DNA of 64,000 bases from an uncultured Rhizobiaceae group bacterium (GCA_937930845.1 CALHBJ010000005.1:1-64000); one strand, 5' to 3'; positions 16,640 through 24,712 are shown, numbered from the stretch's first letter. Notes: generated from the letters alone by a model not told the origin. Translations and numbers: made by a program.

Positions 16640-16651
16640 GGCAGGGGCGGA

Positions 16652-17050
16652 TCAGAACAACGAGCCTTGTCCATTGCTGTCGTCGCCAGCCGCTTTCTTG
16701 TGCCTAAATACGGTGCGTCGGTCAACCTGTACAACTCTTGCGATTTGGTTTGCCGACTTTCCCTGCCCGATCAATTCACTAATTTGACGCTTGCGACGTG
16801 CCCGCGTTGACGTTGGCCCGAAAGGTATGTCGATGTCGATGCCGCCAACGTCGGTTGCAAAATGCGCGCAGATCACGCGCGCCGCATCAATGCCAACAGC
16901 TTCAATCAGCCAGTGCCCATCTTTCAGCTTGGCAGGAAACGTGACACGCTGCCCGCCTTTCGCCTTGGCAATTTGAATGGCCGGAACCAAGCCCGCCACT
17001 TCCGCGATTTCTGCCAGAACCGCAGGCAAGAATGTGAAATCCTCACTCAC
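16652..17050 (-). CDS. Mor/C-type middle or late transcription activator
   Basis: A 132-residue protein with the Mor family layout. The N-terminal dimerisation part reads LPAVLAEIAEVAGLVPAIQI and AKGGQRVTFPAKLKDGHWLI; the C-terminal helix-turn-helix reads KRQISELIGQGKSANQIARV followed by VQVDRRTVFRHK. The GTG at 17050 overlaps the previous stop; the longer frame to 17074 is within the previous gene. Mor and C of Mu activate promoters lacking -35 boxes. It is the only such gene in the window and stands directly before the lysis promoter, so it is the best candidate for the activator of both late promoters. Confidence 0.83.
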   Translation of the reverse strand: MSEDFTFLPAVLAEIAEVAGLVPAIQIAKAKGGQRVTFPAKLKDGHWLIEAVGIDAARVICAHFATDVGGIDIDIPFGPTSTRARRKRQISELIGQGKSANQIARVVQVDRRTVFRHKKAAGDDSNGQGSLF

Positions 17051-17342
17051 CGCGCAACCGCCTTTCATAGGCACGGCGCTTATGCCTGTTATGACGATCT
17101 ATTCTCGACTTGTTGGCTGGTGTTTTTGACCACAATGGTTGCTCCATAACAGTGACGCACTGGCCAGCCTTCAACACATATTTCATGTGCCCAATGACCA
17201 CCTTGGGCGCGCCAACCTCAATGCCACGGGCAAGACGTTCAGCCATGAACCGGCGAAGGCCTTCCACATCGACGCCATAGCCGCGTTCGAGTAACCGCAA
17301 AACCGCGTGATCAGTAATGATTGTCTTTGCATCATCCATCAC
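17043..17342 (-). CDS. Phage protein of unknown function
   Basis: A 99-residue basic protein beginning MMDDAKTIITDHAVLRLLER. A HAVLRLLERGYGVDVEGLR segment followed by a beta-rich middle (VVIGHMKYVLKAGQCVTVM) recalls small BrnT/DUF4258-like proteins that begin with an 'H-x-RxRER' helix, but the match is weak and no function is assigned. The C-terminus is Arg/His/Lys-rich. It overlaps neighbours by four to eight bases. Confidence 0.68.
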   Translation of the reverse strand: MMDDAKTIITDHAVLRLLERGYGVDVEGLRRFMAERLARGIEVGAPKVVIGHMKYVLKAGQCVTVMEQPLWSKTPANKSRIDRHNRHKRRAYERRLRGE

Positions 17343-17572
17343 GCAAAATCCTTCATGACATCTCTGATGTGGCCGCGCCGCTGGATGGCGCGATCATGAT
17401 ACAATTCCTTGTATGCGTGGTGGTGCTGGCGACGCAGCTGATCAGGAACACTGCCAGCACGTCGTGCCCTGGTGTAAGCACGGTCAATTTCACGAAGCGC
17501 ACAACCTTTATGCGTATCATCGCAATCGGGCAGGATGCACGAAAAGCATGGGTGTGGTTCTTCTTTGCTCAT
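17339..17572 (-). CDS. Small cysteine-rich phage protein, copy 2
   Basis: A 77-residue protein with HPCFSCILPDCDDTHKGCALR near the N-terminus: cysteines in the order C-x2-C-x4-C-x6-C, likely a small metal site. The rest is helical, with HHAYKELYHDRAIQRRGHIR then DVMKDFA. It is clearly a paralogue of the protein at 18238-18486 (same cysteine pattern, same AY-x-ELY and RGxxRDV elements). Function unknown. Confidence 0.72.
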   Translation of the reverse strand: MSKEEPHPCFSCILPDCDDTHKGCALREIDRAYTRARRAGSVPDQLRRQHHHAYKELYHDRAIQRRGHIRDVMKDFA

Positions 17573-17913
17573 GACGAACCTGCTAGGTTTGCCATATCCA
17601 AATCGACCGCCGCAAAAAGCGACTTAACCGCCGCAGCCCGTTTCTTTTCGGCACGCAATTTCTTTGCATGATTGGCATTTGGGTCAATCAAGACCGCTAC
17701 AGCTGAAAAGAATTGCACAGCTGCTTTAGGGTCCAATTCCGCAAGTTCTTCGGCCCAAATACCAAGACCTAAGAAAACGAATGATGCGCCGGTGCAACCA
17801 ACGGCCTTTGCTCCAACGCTGGTCATGTCCAGCATCTTGTCATGTGCAATTGAACGCAAATGGTCAGCGGTGCCATCGGTGAGAGACTTGATCGGCTTTC
17901 TAGGATCATTCAT
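17569..17913 (-). CDS. Phage protein of unknown function
   Basis: A 114-residue protein starting MNDPRKPIKSLTDGTADHLR. It has a hydrophobic glycine-rich stretch around residues 38-55 (GCTGASFVFLGLGIWAEEL) and a basic segment (KKLRAEKKRAAAVKSL). No family was recognised. ATG 17913 lies in the overlap with the upstream gene's stop; a longer frame to 17955 was rejected as it runs inside that gene. Confidence 0.65.
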   Translation of the reverse strand: MNDPRKPIKSLTDGTADHLRSIAHDKMLDMTSVGAKAVGCTGASFVFLGLGIWAEELAELDPKAAVQFFSAVAVLIDPNANHAKKLRAEKKRAAAVKSLFAAVDLDMANLAGSS

Positions 17914-18241
17914 CGGTCGCATCCTTTTCACTTTCGATAATGCCAGCGAGAACACGACCGATCACCGACACGGGTTCACCTTGGGGTGTCCGGTTCATGG
18001 AATGGTAAAGCGAACTGGCGGAAATGCCGTGTTGCAGCGCGATGGAAACCAACACCGCAGCGTCGGCGCATTCGGCATCAAATGCCGTGCCGATCTTGCG
18101 CGATGTCATGAACACTTCGCCAACGCGCCCATCGTCATAATAACCCAGGCCAACGGTCACCGATGGCCCTTCCGGCAAGCGCAGTTCAAAGGCAGTGTGG
18201 GCGCGACGGTTCGCCAGTGGATTGCGTGAAATGCCGGTCAT
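17906..18241 (-). CDS. TSCPD-like domain protein
   Basis: A 111-residue protein. The segment VGLGYYDDGRVGEVFMTSRK with a following DAECADAAVLVSIALQHGIS resembles the TSCPD domain found at the end of some ribonucleotide reductases and as small stand-alone phage proteins. That hints at a link to nucleotide metabolism, but catalytic function is not known for stand-alone forms. The start ATG overlaps the upstream TGA; it overlaps the downstream gene by eight bases. Confidence 0.68.
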   Translation of the reverse strand: MTGISRNPLANRRAHTAFELRLPEGPSVTVGLGYYDDGRVGEVFMTSRKIGTAFDAECADAAVLVSIALQHGISASSLYHSMNRTPQGEPVSVIGRVLAGIIESEKDATDE

Positions 18242-18486
18242 GGGCAAACCTCCGCAACAACATCACGAACACGGCCCTTCGCTGCCAATTGCTTATCGGA
18301 ATAAAGTTCTAGATAAGCCTGCGCATATCCGCGTTTGTCGGTTTCAGTAACCTTCCCTCGTCTTTGCGCGACCGAATACCTGGAAATGCATTTGCGAAGC
18401 AGGCATTTTGAACTGCGATCATCACAATCAGGAAGGCTGCAACAAAAGCACGGATGCTCCATCCAATCTTTGTTTCTGTTCATCAT
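18238..18486 (-). CDS. Small cysteine-rich phage protein, copy 1
   Basis: An 82-residue protein with HPCFCCSLPDCDDRSSKCLLR, giving the cysteine order C-x-C-C-x4-C-x6-C, then helices with YAQAYLELYSDKQLAAKGRV and RDVVAEV. It is a paralogue of 17339-17572, two genes away. The cysteines may bind zinc. Function unknown. Its start overlaps the DUF3310 gene by four bases. Confidence 0.72.
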   Translation of the reverse strand: MMNRNKDWMEHPCFCCSLPDCDDRSSKCLLRKCISRYSVAQRRGKVTETDKRGYAQAYLELYSDKQLAAKGRVRDVVAEVCP

Positions 18487-18737
18487 TTCTCACCCTCCCT
18501 TTGAGACGGCTTGACATTGGATGAGAGACTTTCAAGGCGCGTAATTTCATGGTCGATATACCAACGTGCCTTTTTCAAATCCTCTATTTTGTCTCCCTTC
18601 AATCCTGCCCGCCAAAGGTATTTCACCGCGTTTCCTACGCATAACGACATGTGCTGGATTACGTCGATACACTCCACACCGGATGGACTAGCGTTGTAGT
18701 GTTCTGGATGATCAACCATTTCTTTTTTGGTCATCAC
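18483..18737 (-). CDS. DUF3310 family protein
   Basis: An 84-residue protein with the DUF3310 hallmarks: DHPEHYN near the N-terminus, VECIDVIQHM, then GNAVKYLWRAGLKGDKIEDL and KKARWYIDHEI. The family is common in phages and has been described as SaV-like or as possible nucleotide-kinase-associated proteins; its function here is unknown. It is coupled to gemA upstream (ATGA) and to the cysteine-rich gene downstream. Confidence 0.85.
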   Translation of the reverse strand: MMTKKEMVDHPEHYNASPSGVECIDVIQHMSLCVGNAVKYLWRAGLKGDKIEDLKKARWYIDHEITRLESLSSNVKPSQREGEK

Positions 18738-19441
18738 GCCACCCCCTTTGCCTGACGCACATCGGCACCAAGCGCGTTCATCAACGCTATCCAGTCACGG
18801 CTTTTAAAAGTGCTTAAATCGGTGTTTGAAAGCCCGTAAACTACACAGCGTTGTTGCAGCCAGTCGATTTGGCTAACGCGACTATTGGCTGCAATTTCAC
18901 CTGCCCGTTTCAGCAATCGGTATTGCGCCTGAACGATGCGAAACTGCGGTTCGTTCACATAGTGAATGTCGCGGTACTCGCGCTTGGTCCAATCGACCGT
19001 TCCTTCGCGGGTGAGCCATTGTTTCAGCGCTTCAATGGCCTTTGCACCATCGGCTGGTTGGGTGAGCCAACGCGAATGATCCAGCTTGGTCATGCGTTTA
19101 ATAAAAGCCGAACAGGCCTTGTCAGATTTATCGCTGATAATGCCCAGATTATAACCGGCGATCCACAAGGCTTGCAGCTTGCCCGCATATGGCCCGTCGA
19201 GACGAAAGGCACCAACTTTATGCTGATCAGGTCTGCTTGCTGGTTTTCCGCCCAGGCGCGCCAATTCAGCCAACACCAGAGGCCTTTTGTCATAGGGCAC
19301 GGCGGTGGATGATCTAACACCAACAACCCGCATTAACATGCGGCGATAAGCTTCATCCTCCATCGCCAGTTGCTTCTGAGCAACCTTGCAGGTGACAATA
19401 AACGGGTCACGCCCGGACTTATTTTGAGCAATTGCTGTCAC
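18734..19441 (-). CDS. GemA / gp16 regulatory protein (DUF1018)
   Basis: A 235-residue protein with the gp16/GemA family pattern: KVAQKQLAMEDEAYRRMLMR then VVGVRSSTAVPYDKRPLVLA at the N-terminus, KLQALWIAGYNLGIISDKSD, AFIKRMTKLDHSRWLTQPAD, and a conserved ALKQWLTREG. In Mu this region encodes a host-gene modulator. Downstream of the strong hairpin at 19477-19502. Length is normal for phage members. Confidence 0.85.
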   Translation of the reverse strand: MTAIAQNKSGRDPFIVTCKVAQKQLAMEDEAYRRMLMRVVGVRSSTAVPYDKRPLVLAELARLGGKPASRPDQHKVGAFRLDGPYAGKLQALWIAGYNLGIISDKSDKACSAFIKRMTKLDHSRWLTQPADGAKAIEALKQWLTREGTVDWTKREYRDIHYVNEPQFRIVQAQYRLLKRAGEIAANSRVSQIDWLQQRCVVYGLSNTDLSTFKSRDWIALMNALGADVRQAKGVA

Positions 19442-19476
19442 GTGAATTTCTCCTGTTTTGATTTGTGTGATTGGCT

Positions 19477-19502
19477 CCGGTGCGGGCTTTTACCCGCACC
19501 GG
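19477..19502 (-). other. Perfect 10-bp hairpin between the 69-residue gene and gemA
   Basis: CCGGTGCGGG (19477-19486) and CCCGCACCGG (19493-19502) are exact inverted repeats with a six-base loop. No U-run follows on the leftward strand, so it is not a standard intrinsic terminator. It lies in one of the few gaps of the early operon and could protect RNA ends or slow transcription. Confidence 0.6.
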
Positions 19503-19511
19503 TTATTGGCG

Positions 19512-19721
19512 TTAGAAGTCTTCTGGAAGTGAAACGCCGCAACGCACGTTCAACGCATAATAGAGTGCGCGTTTTGCGTCCGTGTCGGATAGGTCACGCA
19601 GCATCTCCATGATGCACTGCCCAGCCTTCACATGTGCTTGGCGGTTGTATTCGCGATCTGCATCTTCGATGGTCTGATCTGTGCCAGGCGTTCGGCTATA
19701 TCTGAAACGACCCCCGGTCAT
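19512..19721 (-). CDS. Small phage protein, unknown
   Basis: A 69-residue soluble protein (MTGGRFRYSRTPGTDQTIED...). It has a helical centre (HVKAGQCIMEMLRDLSDTDA) and no recognised domain. It starts in an ATGA overlap with gam and is followed by the hairpin at 19477-19502. Coupling to gam is the main support for it being a real gene. Confidence 0.62.
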   Translation of the reverse strand: MTGGRFRYSRTPGTDQTIEDADREYNRQAHVKAGQCIMEMLRDLSDTDAKRALYYALNVRCGVSLPEDF

Positions 19722-20233
19722 GCGAGTTCTGACCCAAAGGGCTCAATCTTGAAGGTTTCTTCACCTTCAATAATTTCGATGCCTTCGATTGTTTCAGCGA
19801 ACTCCCGGCCTTTGATCACCGCAGACTTGTCGATCTCGACTTTCGTACGCAGTAGGGCTTTGGCTTTCACCGAACGAAGTCCCTTGATACGCGCGATGAT
19901 GTCCGCCACATCGCCGACCAGTTTCACCGACGCCGCTCTCGCCTTCCAGCTGATTTTGCCGGTTGGCAATTTGACCGTTTTCTTCTTCCCGTCTTCGGTC
20001 AGTTTTTTACGGTGTTTTCCCGCATATCCTTCAACCGCAGCTTCCAACACAGCCAGTTGATTATTGATTGGCTGTGCTCCTTTTTCGAACCGCTCTTTGA
20101 TCGGCACAAGTTCATTGTTCATGCTGGCTTCCAACGTGGCCAACTGGCCACGCAGGTGTCCAACCTCCTTGATTGCTGCATGAAACTCATCGTCGTTTGT
20201 GGGCAATTTTGCCGCCTTTTTTCCGAATGCCAT
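19718..20233 (-). CDS. gam: Host-nuclease inhibitor Gam
   Basis: A 171-residue protein of the Mu Gam family: long N-terminal helix (AAIKEVGHLRGQLATLEASM), NELVPIKERFEKGAQPINNQ, GYAGKHRKKL, then the KTVKLPTGKISWKARAASVK segment and the VGDVADIIARIKGL helix. Gam binds DNA ends as a Ku-like dimer and shields them from host exonucleases during transposition. It lies after the transposition genes, as in Mu. Length fits the family. Confidence 0.93.
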   Translation of the reverse strand: MAFGKKAAKLPTNDDEFHAAIKEVGHLRGQLATLEASMNNELVPIKERFEKGAQPINNQLAVLEAAVEGYAGKHRKKLTEDGKKKTVKLPTGKISWKARAASVKLVGDVADIIARIKGLRSVKAKALLRTKVEIDKSAVIKGREFAETIEGIEIIEGEETFKIEPFGSELA

Positions 20234-20291
20234 GGTGGCGTTCCTTCACTTTGAGAACTTGGCCTTGGTGTCTCAAAAGAGATTAGGTTGG

Positions 20292-20313
20292 GGCGGCGCT
20301 CATTCGCGCCGCC
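20292..20313 (-). other. Hairpin across the stop codon of the 86-residue gene
   Basis: GGCGGCGC (20292-20299), six-base loop and GCGCCGCC (20306-20313) form an exact 8-bp GC-rich stem that covers the last codons and stop of the gene upstream of gam. No U-run follows it on the leftward transcript, so translational or RNA-stability effects are more likely than termination. Confidence 0.5.
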
Positions 20314-20560
20314 GAAAGGGAACCACGTTGTTGCCGGTCAAGCGCACCTGCGAATGTGCCTCGCCGATCATCAAACCAAGTCGTTCTTCTGTCGCCTTGA
20401 TGGCGGGCAGCTGGCCTGCCATCACGTCCAGGCAATCGCGAAGACTTTCCGCATCGACAAGCGGATTATCACCGATCTCACGCCGCAATGCGTTGAACGC
20501 ATTTTCTAAGAACGTTGAAGGTCGCACGTTGCGGTTTCGGAGCGGCATTTCTTCCATCAC
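20300..20560 (-). CDS. Small phage protein between MuB and Gam, unknown
   Basis: An 86-residue protein (MMEEMPLRNRNVRPSTFLEN...), mostly helical with DCLDVMAGQLPAIKATEERL and a basic C-terminus (FRRRE). No domain is recognised. It starts in an ATGA overlap with the MuB-like gene. Its stop lies inside a GC-rich hairpin. Confidence 0.65.
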   Translation of the reverse strand: MMEEMPLRNRNVRPSTFLENAFNALRREIGDNPLVDAESLRDCLDVMAGQLPAIKATEERLGLMIGEAHSQVRLTGNNVVPFRRRE

Positions 20561-21594
20561 GCATCCACCGAACGGTTTTGATAGGCCGACTGAATATCAG
20601 CCGCCGTGATCGCACGACCGCCGCCAGCCGCATACATTCCGGCGAGTTGCAATGTCTTACTGATCTGACCCAACGCACCGGGCTTACTGCCGATCATGGT
20701 TAGAATTTTTATTTGATCATCGTCTTCGATGCCCCAGGCTTGGATTAGTGCCGACACATCACCAGCCAACGGCTTCATACGTTTTAGGCGTTTGCCAATG
20801 CGGCGTTTGATCTGCGCATAGCTTGGCCCGGTTTGAGCGTGAAACCGGGTGTAGATTTCGTCGTTACCGACTAGGGCAATGCCGCATTTGTACTGATCAA
20901 GAAAGAAGCGCAATTCATCGACTGCTTCATCTGTCAGGTTTTGCGCTTCATCAATGATCAAGAGCGGCTTATTGCCGATACGCTGCAAACGTTCACCGAT
21001 AGCCCGGTCATAATCTGCTGAATTGGTCCGGCGAACTCCAACTGTCCGCCCAATCTCCGACAGCATGCCGAACACATTTTTTGTGTTAGGCCGCATCGTG
21101 ACCAGGTGCACGTGCGGTGACTGATTGCGGAACCGCTCACAAGCAACCGTCTTACCAACCCCTGCGCCCGTAGTGATGACCACCATTTCGGGCATGGTCT
21201 GCGCAAACAAAAGAGTTGCTTCAATTTCTTTTGCCGTGGGCGTAGCAACGTAGGTCGGCGCATTAGGGATTGTGCCTTGCAGATCGGCCATCGCGTCAAC
21301 ACTGTTGATCCATTTCTCAACATCATCAGTGGCGGTAATGAAGTCGCCTGGATATTCACCATCGTACCACTGGTTTAGCTTGGCGTTATTGATGCCAATA
21401 CGGCGACTGACTTCCGCTTTCGATAGTCGCGCACTTCCTGCAATATGTTGGACACGTAGCGTTGCAGTTTCCCAACGCGCGACTTCATCGTTGGATAAAA
21501 CCGGCTGCCCCTTGCGCCGTTCCGCCATGTTGGGGTGATGGCGCGGTGTGTCAAAAGCCGACACGATTATTTCACTGGAATTGGCCTTGGTCAT
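20557..21594 (-). CDS. DNA transposition ATPase, MuB family
   Basis: A 345-residue AAA-type ATPase. An N-terminal helix-turn-helix region (about 45-100, LSKAEVSRRIGINNAKLNQW) precedes the ATPase core with Walker A GAGVGKT at 143-149 and Walker B LLIIDEAQ at 211-218. The C-terminal part (ALGQISKTLQLAGMYA) fits the MuB/TniB pattern. It binds target DNA, recruits the transposase and confers target immunity. It lies ten bases after the transposase gene. N-terminal HTH plus AAA is the normal MuB layout. Confidence 0.94.
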   Translation of the reverse strand: MTKANSSEIIVSAFDTPRHHPNMAERRKGQPVLSNDEVARWETATLRVQHIAGSARLSKAEVSRRIGINNAKLNQWYDGEYPGDFITATDDVEKWINSVDAMADLQGTIPNAPTYVATPTAKEIEATLLFAQTMPEMVVITTGAGVGKTVACERFRNQSPHVHLVTMRPNTKNVFGMLSEIGRTVGVRRTNSADYDRAIGERLQRIGNKPLLIIDEAQNLTDEAVDELRFFLDQYKCGIALVGNDEIYTRFHAQTGPSYAQIKRRIGKRLKRMKPLAGDVSALIQAWGIEDDDQIKILTMIGSKPGALGQISKTLQLAGMYAAGGGRAITAADIQSAYQNRSVDA

Positions 21595-21604
21595 TTAATT
21601 GGTC

Positions 21605-23647
21605 CTATTCGTCTTGATGTGGCGGGATGTCCCCGCGTGTTTCAAAACCCGCATCGTCTGCCGAATACGCGGAACCAATCACGGCAAATGGGTCATTTAC
21701 TGCTTTGCGCATGTGCATTTTCAGCCCACGCGCGAACTCGTCTTCGGTAGGCTCGATTGTCAGTTCGACAACTTCACCGGCCCCGGCGACTGCCGGTTTC
21801 TCGTTTTTCGTAAGACCACCAAAGACGGGCCTTTCGACATTCGTTTCATCAGGCACCGGCGCAACAGGAACGGCGACACCACCGGCCAGCCGCTTCATTT
21901 CTTCGGTGTCAATTTTGGATTTCAGGCGATCTGCTTCGACCGCACTGCGCACATAAGCTTTGCGCAGTGAATTGTGTTCACGCGCCGCGTCTTGACTGTC
22001 GAAGCCAGCATCTTCGAGTACAGGCACTTCGACGATGTAACGACCGTCCTGGCTGTATGCGTGAATGGGTGCATGCAGATTTTCAGGATCAATGCGTATT
22101 GTGATCGTCTGCCCGGCATAGGCCGCCAATTCGGCATGCCAATAGCGGTTGCCCATAAAGTAGATTTCGCCGTTCTTCCTGGGCTTCAACGTCTCGACTG
22201 CCAACAGCCATAAACGGGCTTGTTCTGGCGTTGCCTTGCGCACGTTCAACACGCGCTTTTCGATACCCTGCGCGAAAGCCTGGTCAAAACTTAGCTTGCC
22301 ACCACACACCTTTGAACGGCGACCAGGGCGCGCATTGTGTTCGGCAATTCCAGCGTCAACAATGGCGCGGAACTCATCAATCGGCACAGACTTTGAACCG
22401 TGATTTTCCGGCTTGTTGTCAATCGTGTTGCCGGTCCATGCACCTTCGCAAAGCGGGTGCTTGGCAATGTCGTCACACATGTCTCGAAACGCGCGTTCAA
22501 TCGGTTTCGACTGGCCGCTATATGGCGTTGTCCAGTGGCATTCGACATTCAATTGCGTCAACAAGCCAACAGGGTCATCGTCACGCACCTTGAACCGGTA
22601 GCGTGTGCGCGCACCACCTGTAATCCATTTTGATGCAAACGCGCGGCCATTGTCGAGCCACATCTTATCAGGAATGCCGTGGTTTCTGACCATGTCGCCA
22701 ATAGTCAGTTGAACGGTTTCTTTGTTCTCGGATTTGGCCAAGCGCCAGCCGACAAACTTGTTACTGTACAAGTCCTGAATGGCCACCATCATCGGGCGAC
22801 TGACGCTACCGTCTTCCCACTTCACAAACACATCGAATTTGTGGCCATCAATATTGACAGCTTCCATGGCGTCGAAATGTGTGCGGGTACGTGTCAGCGC
22901 CGGATACATGGCTTTGACCGCATCGCGACCATGTCGAGCCATCTTGATAGTTGCAGCGTCAAACTCGCGTTCAATGCGCCTTTTAAGTGTCTTTGCAGCG
23001 GGCACCGGTGACCAGCCATTCTGCTTGGCAATATTGCTGGTTCGCCGATAGCAGGCGGCAAAGGATGGCCGTTCCGCCCGCAGATAATCGGCTTTGATAT
23101 ATTCCCAAACCTGCGGGTGACAATCAGCCTTGGCGGTGCAGCCTTTGTGCGCCGGGGCCAGTGCAGCCAACCAGTCGTTTTCCGGCAGACCATGGGTCAA
23201 CCGTTCCCAATTGCGAACCGTTGTATAGCTGACACCAGCCTTGGTGGCGGCAACGCGCATAGCAAGGTCTTTGGTGAACGTACCACCACGATACAGCACC
23301 AATGCCTGGTTGAGCGTGGCTAGCCGTTCATGGCACACCTGTTTTTGTGCATCCGTCAGCTTGTCATAGCGCTGCCAGAGTTCGTTCTGTTCGGCAGTGA
23401 CGCTAGACAAGTCATTGACAGTATCAACAACACCGCGATCAACAGCGGTTAGGCGCATCTGCGCAACCATCGGCAATAGGCTGTAGTGAAACTCTGTAGC
23501 TCCTGCACCATTGTCTCGTATTCGAGATAGCGCGCCATTGGCTGACCAACCTTCCCGCTTGGCAACCTTTTGCAGACCTTGCTTGGTCATTGGCAGACCT
23601 GGACAATCGCATGCCAATATCTCGGAAATGGTAAACCACTGTTTCAC
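21605..23647 (-). CDS. Transposase A, MuA family (DDE)
   Basis: A 680-residue transposase. The N-terminus (WFTISEILACDCPGLPMTKQ) is the Mu-type winged helix that binds the internal enhancer; helical end-binding domains follow. The catalytic core has D267 (VNIDGHKFD), D332 (MWLDNGRAF) and E384 (KPIERAFRDM), with spacing close to MuA's D269, D336 and E392. A beta-barrel domain (EIYFMGNRYWHAELAAYAGQ) follows, then a basic C-terminal region for MuB contact. It inserts and replicates the phage by transposition. Overlaps the wHTH gene by four bases. Confidence 0.97.
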   Translation of the reverse strand: MKQWFTISEILACDCPGLPMTKQGLQKVAKREGWSANGALSRIRDNGAGATEFHYSLLPMVAQMRLTAVDRGVVDTVNDLSSVTAEQNELWQRYDKLTDAQKQVCHERLATLNQALVLYRGGTFTKDLAMRVAATKAGVSYTTVRNWERLTHGLPENDWLAALAPAHKGCTAKADCHPQVWEYIKADYLRAERPSFAACYRRTSNIAKQNGWSPVPAAKTLKRRIEREFDAATIKMARHGRDAVKAMYPALTRTRTHFDAMEAVNIDGHKFDVFVKWEDGSVSRPMMVAIQDLYSNKFVGWRLAKSENKETVQLTIGDMVRNHGIPDKMWLDNGRAFASKWITGGARTRYRFKVRDDDPVGLLTQLNVECHWTTPYSGQSKPIERAFRDMCDDIAKHPLCEGAWTGNTIDNKPENHGSKSVPIDEFRAIVDAGIAEHNARPGRRSKVCGGKLSFDQAFAQGIEKRVLNVRKATPEQARLWLLAVETLKPRKNGEIYFMGNRYWHAELAAYAGQTITIRIDPENLHAPIHAYSQDGRYIVEVPVLEDAGFDSQDAAREHNSLRKAYVRSAVEADRLKSKIDTEEMKRLAGGVAVPVAPVPDETNVERPVFGGLTKNEKPAVAGAGEVVELTIEPTEDEFARGLKMHMRKAVNDPFAVIGSAYSADDAGFETRGDIPPHQDE

Positions 23648-24027
23648 GCCGCAAACTCCCCACCATCAAGATCGACAAGGCGATAGGATGCCGGTCGGCG
23701 ATTGGCCCGTTTGTTGGCGTTTTCAATACCAAGGTTAAGCGACCTCAATTCACGGCGAAGCTTGAATATGGTCTGCTTGACCATGTCGGTTTCTGGCAAA
23801 TCTTCATCGGCATCAATCATGAACAGCGCGGCAATCAGTTCATCACGGCGCACGAATAACGGCGCGGCCTCATACAAAGCATTGAACAACAGCATTGAAC
23901 TTGGATCGAGTTGCACCATGACACCACGGCGCGCGACAGCGGCCATAATCGGATCAACATAAACCCGTTCAATTTCCGGCAATTGCTGGTTGCAACAAGG
24001 GCAAAGATCAGTGCGATGATAGGTCAT
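23644..24027 (-). CDS. Zinc-ribbon / winged-helix DNA-binding protein
   Basis: A 127-residue protein. The N-terminus has CPCCNQQLP, half of a zinc ribbon. The remainder looks like an OmpR-type winged helix: a LFNALYEAAPLFVRRDELIA segment, then DMVKQTIFKLRRELRSLNLG as recognition helix and YRLVDL as the wing strand. It lacks a receiver domain. It lies just before the transposase with a four-base overlap, so it may regulate early transcription or bind phage ends. The domain call is by pattern only. Confidence 0.7.
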   Translation of the reverse strand: MTYHRTDLCPCCNQQLPEIERVYVDPIMAAVARRGVMVQLDPSSMLLFNALYEAAPLFVRRDELIAALFMIDADEDLPETDMVKQTIFKLRRELRSLNLGIENANKRANRRPASYRLVDLDGGEFAA

Positions 24028-24248
24028 GCGTCACCGCCACTACGTTTGGCAGCGGCATAGGCTTTGATGCCTTCCATATTGTCACGCACATAAACGAGTG
24101 TGGTCACAATGGCCTGCTGATAGGAAATTTTGAGATCGGCTTCGGCTTGCCGCATTTGGTGCCGTGCAACCTGGCGCGGATACACTTGCTTGCGCATATC
24201 CAGTTCGCGCAACGCTTCGCCAATTTGTGTTTCAATACCAACCTTCAT
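24024..24248 (-). CDS. Small helical phage protein, unknown
   Basis: A 74-residue protein starting MKVGIETQIGEALRELDMRK, predicted almost entirely helical, with Arg/Gln-rich middle (QVARHQMRQAEADLKISYQQ). No family is recognised. It overlaps both neighbours by four bases, which supports it as a real member of the early operon. Confidence 0.65.
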   Translation of the reverse strand: MKVGIETQIGEALRELDMRKQVYPRQVARHQMRQAEADLKISYQQAIVTTLVYVRDNMEGIKAYAAAKRSGGDA

Positions 24249-24712
24249 GTGGCGCGCCTCCGGCGTGTGTGAACCGGCTTGGCCTTCAATTGGCGTAGCT
24301 GCGCATCAATTTCCGCTTTCTTCTGCTCAACCAGGGCAATTTCAGCCAAACGCGCTTCATCGCCTTCCAGCATCGTCAAGCCATCATCAGCGACAACCAA
24401 ATCCCACAACCAATAGGCGCGTGTTGCCCGCACAAAAGCTTTCAGGCGCAACACACTGATCTGGTGATCTTCCTTTGCTTCTGACGTGTAGCTGTCGATA
24501 GTGGCTTTCGAAATCGTATCGACGCCGAGCGCTTCGCCCATACTGGCCGCCACTTCGTGGCGCGACTTTCCACATTCACGCAAGGCGCGGCTCATTCCCC
24601 GCGAAAGGCGGTTTGCAAAGCCGGTGCAGTCGATGCCTTGGGATGCATGACGGGTCGGGTAAACCGGTTCATAAAACATATCCGGCTGGTCTGGTGAAAC
24701 TTTCTTAGCCAT
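24245..24712 (-). CDS. Phage early protein with a possible helix-turn-helix, unknown
   Basis: A 155-residue protein starting MAKKVSPDQPDMF. The central part (RALRECGKSRHEVAASMGEA then LGVDTISKATIDSYTSEAKE) looks like a helix-turn-helix of the type that precedes a conserved 'SEAKEDHQIS' segment in several Mu-like phages. The C-terminus is a long helix with ARLAEIALVEQKKAEIDAQL ending in an Arg-rich tail. A frame upstream to 24808 lies inside the previous gene and was rejected. Confidence 0.65.
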   Translation of the reverse strand: MAKKVSPDQPDMFYEPVYPTRHASQGIDCTGFANRLSRGMSRALRECGKSRHEVAASMGEALGVDTISKATIDSYTSEAKEDHQISVLRLKAFVRATRAYWLWDLVVADDGLTMLEGDEARLAEIALVEQKKAEIDAQLRQLKAKPVHTRRRRAT

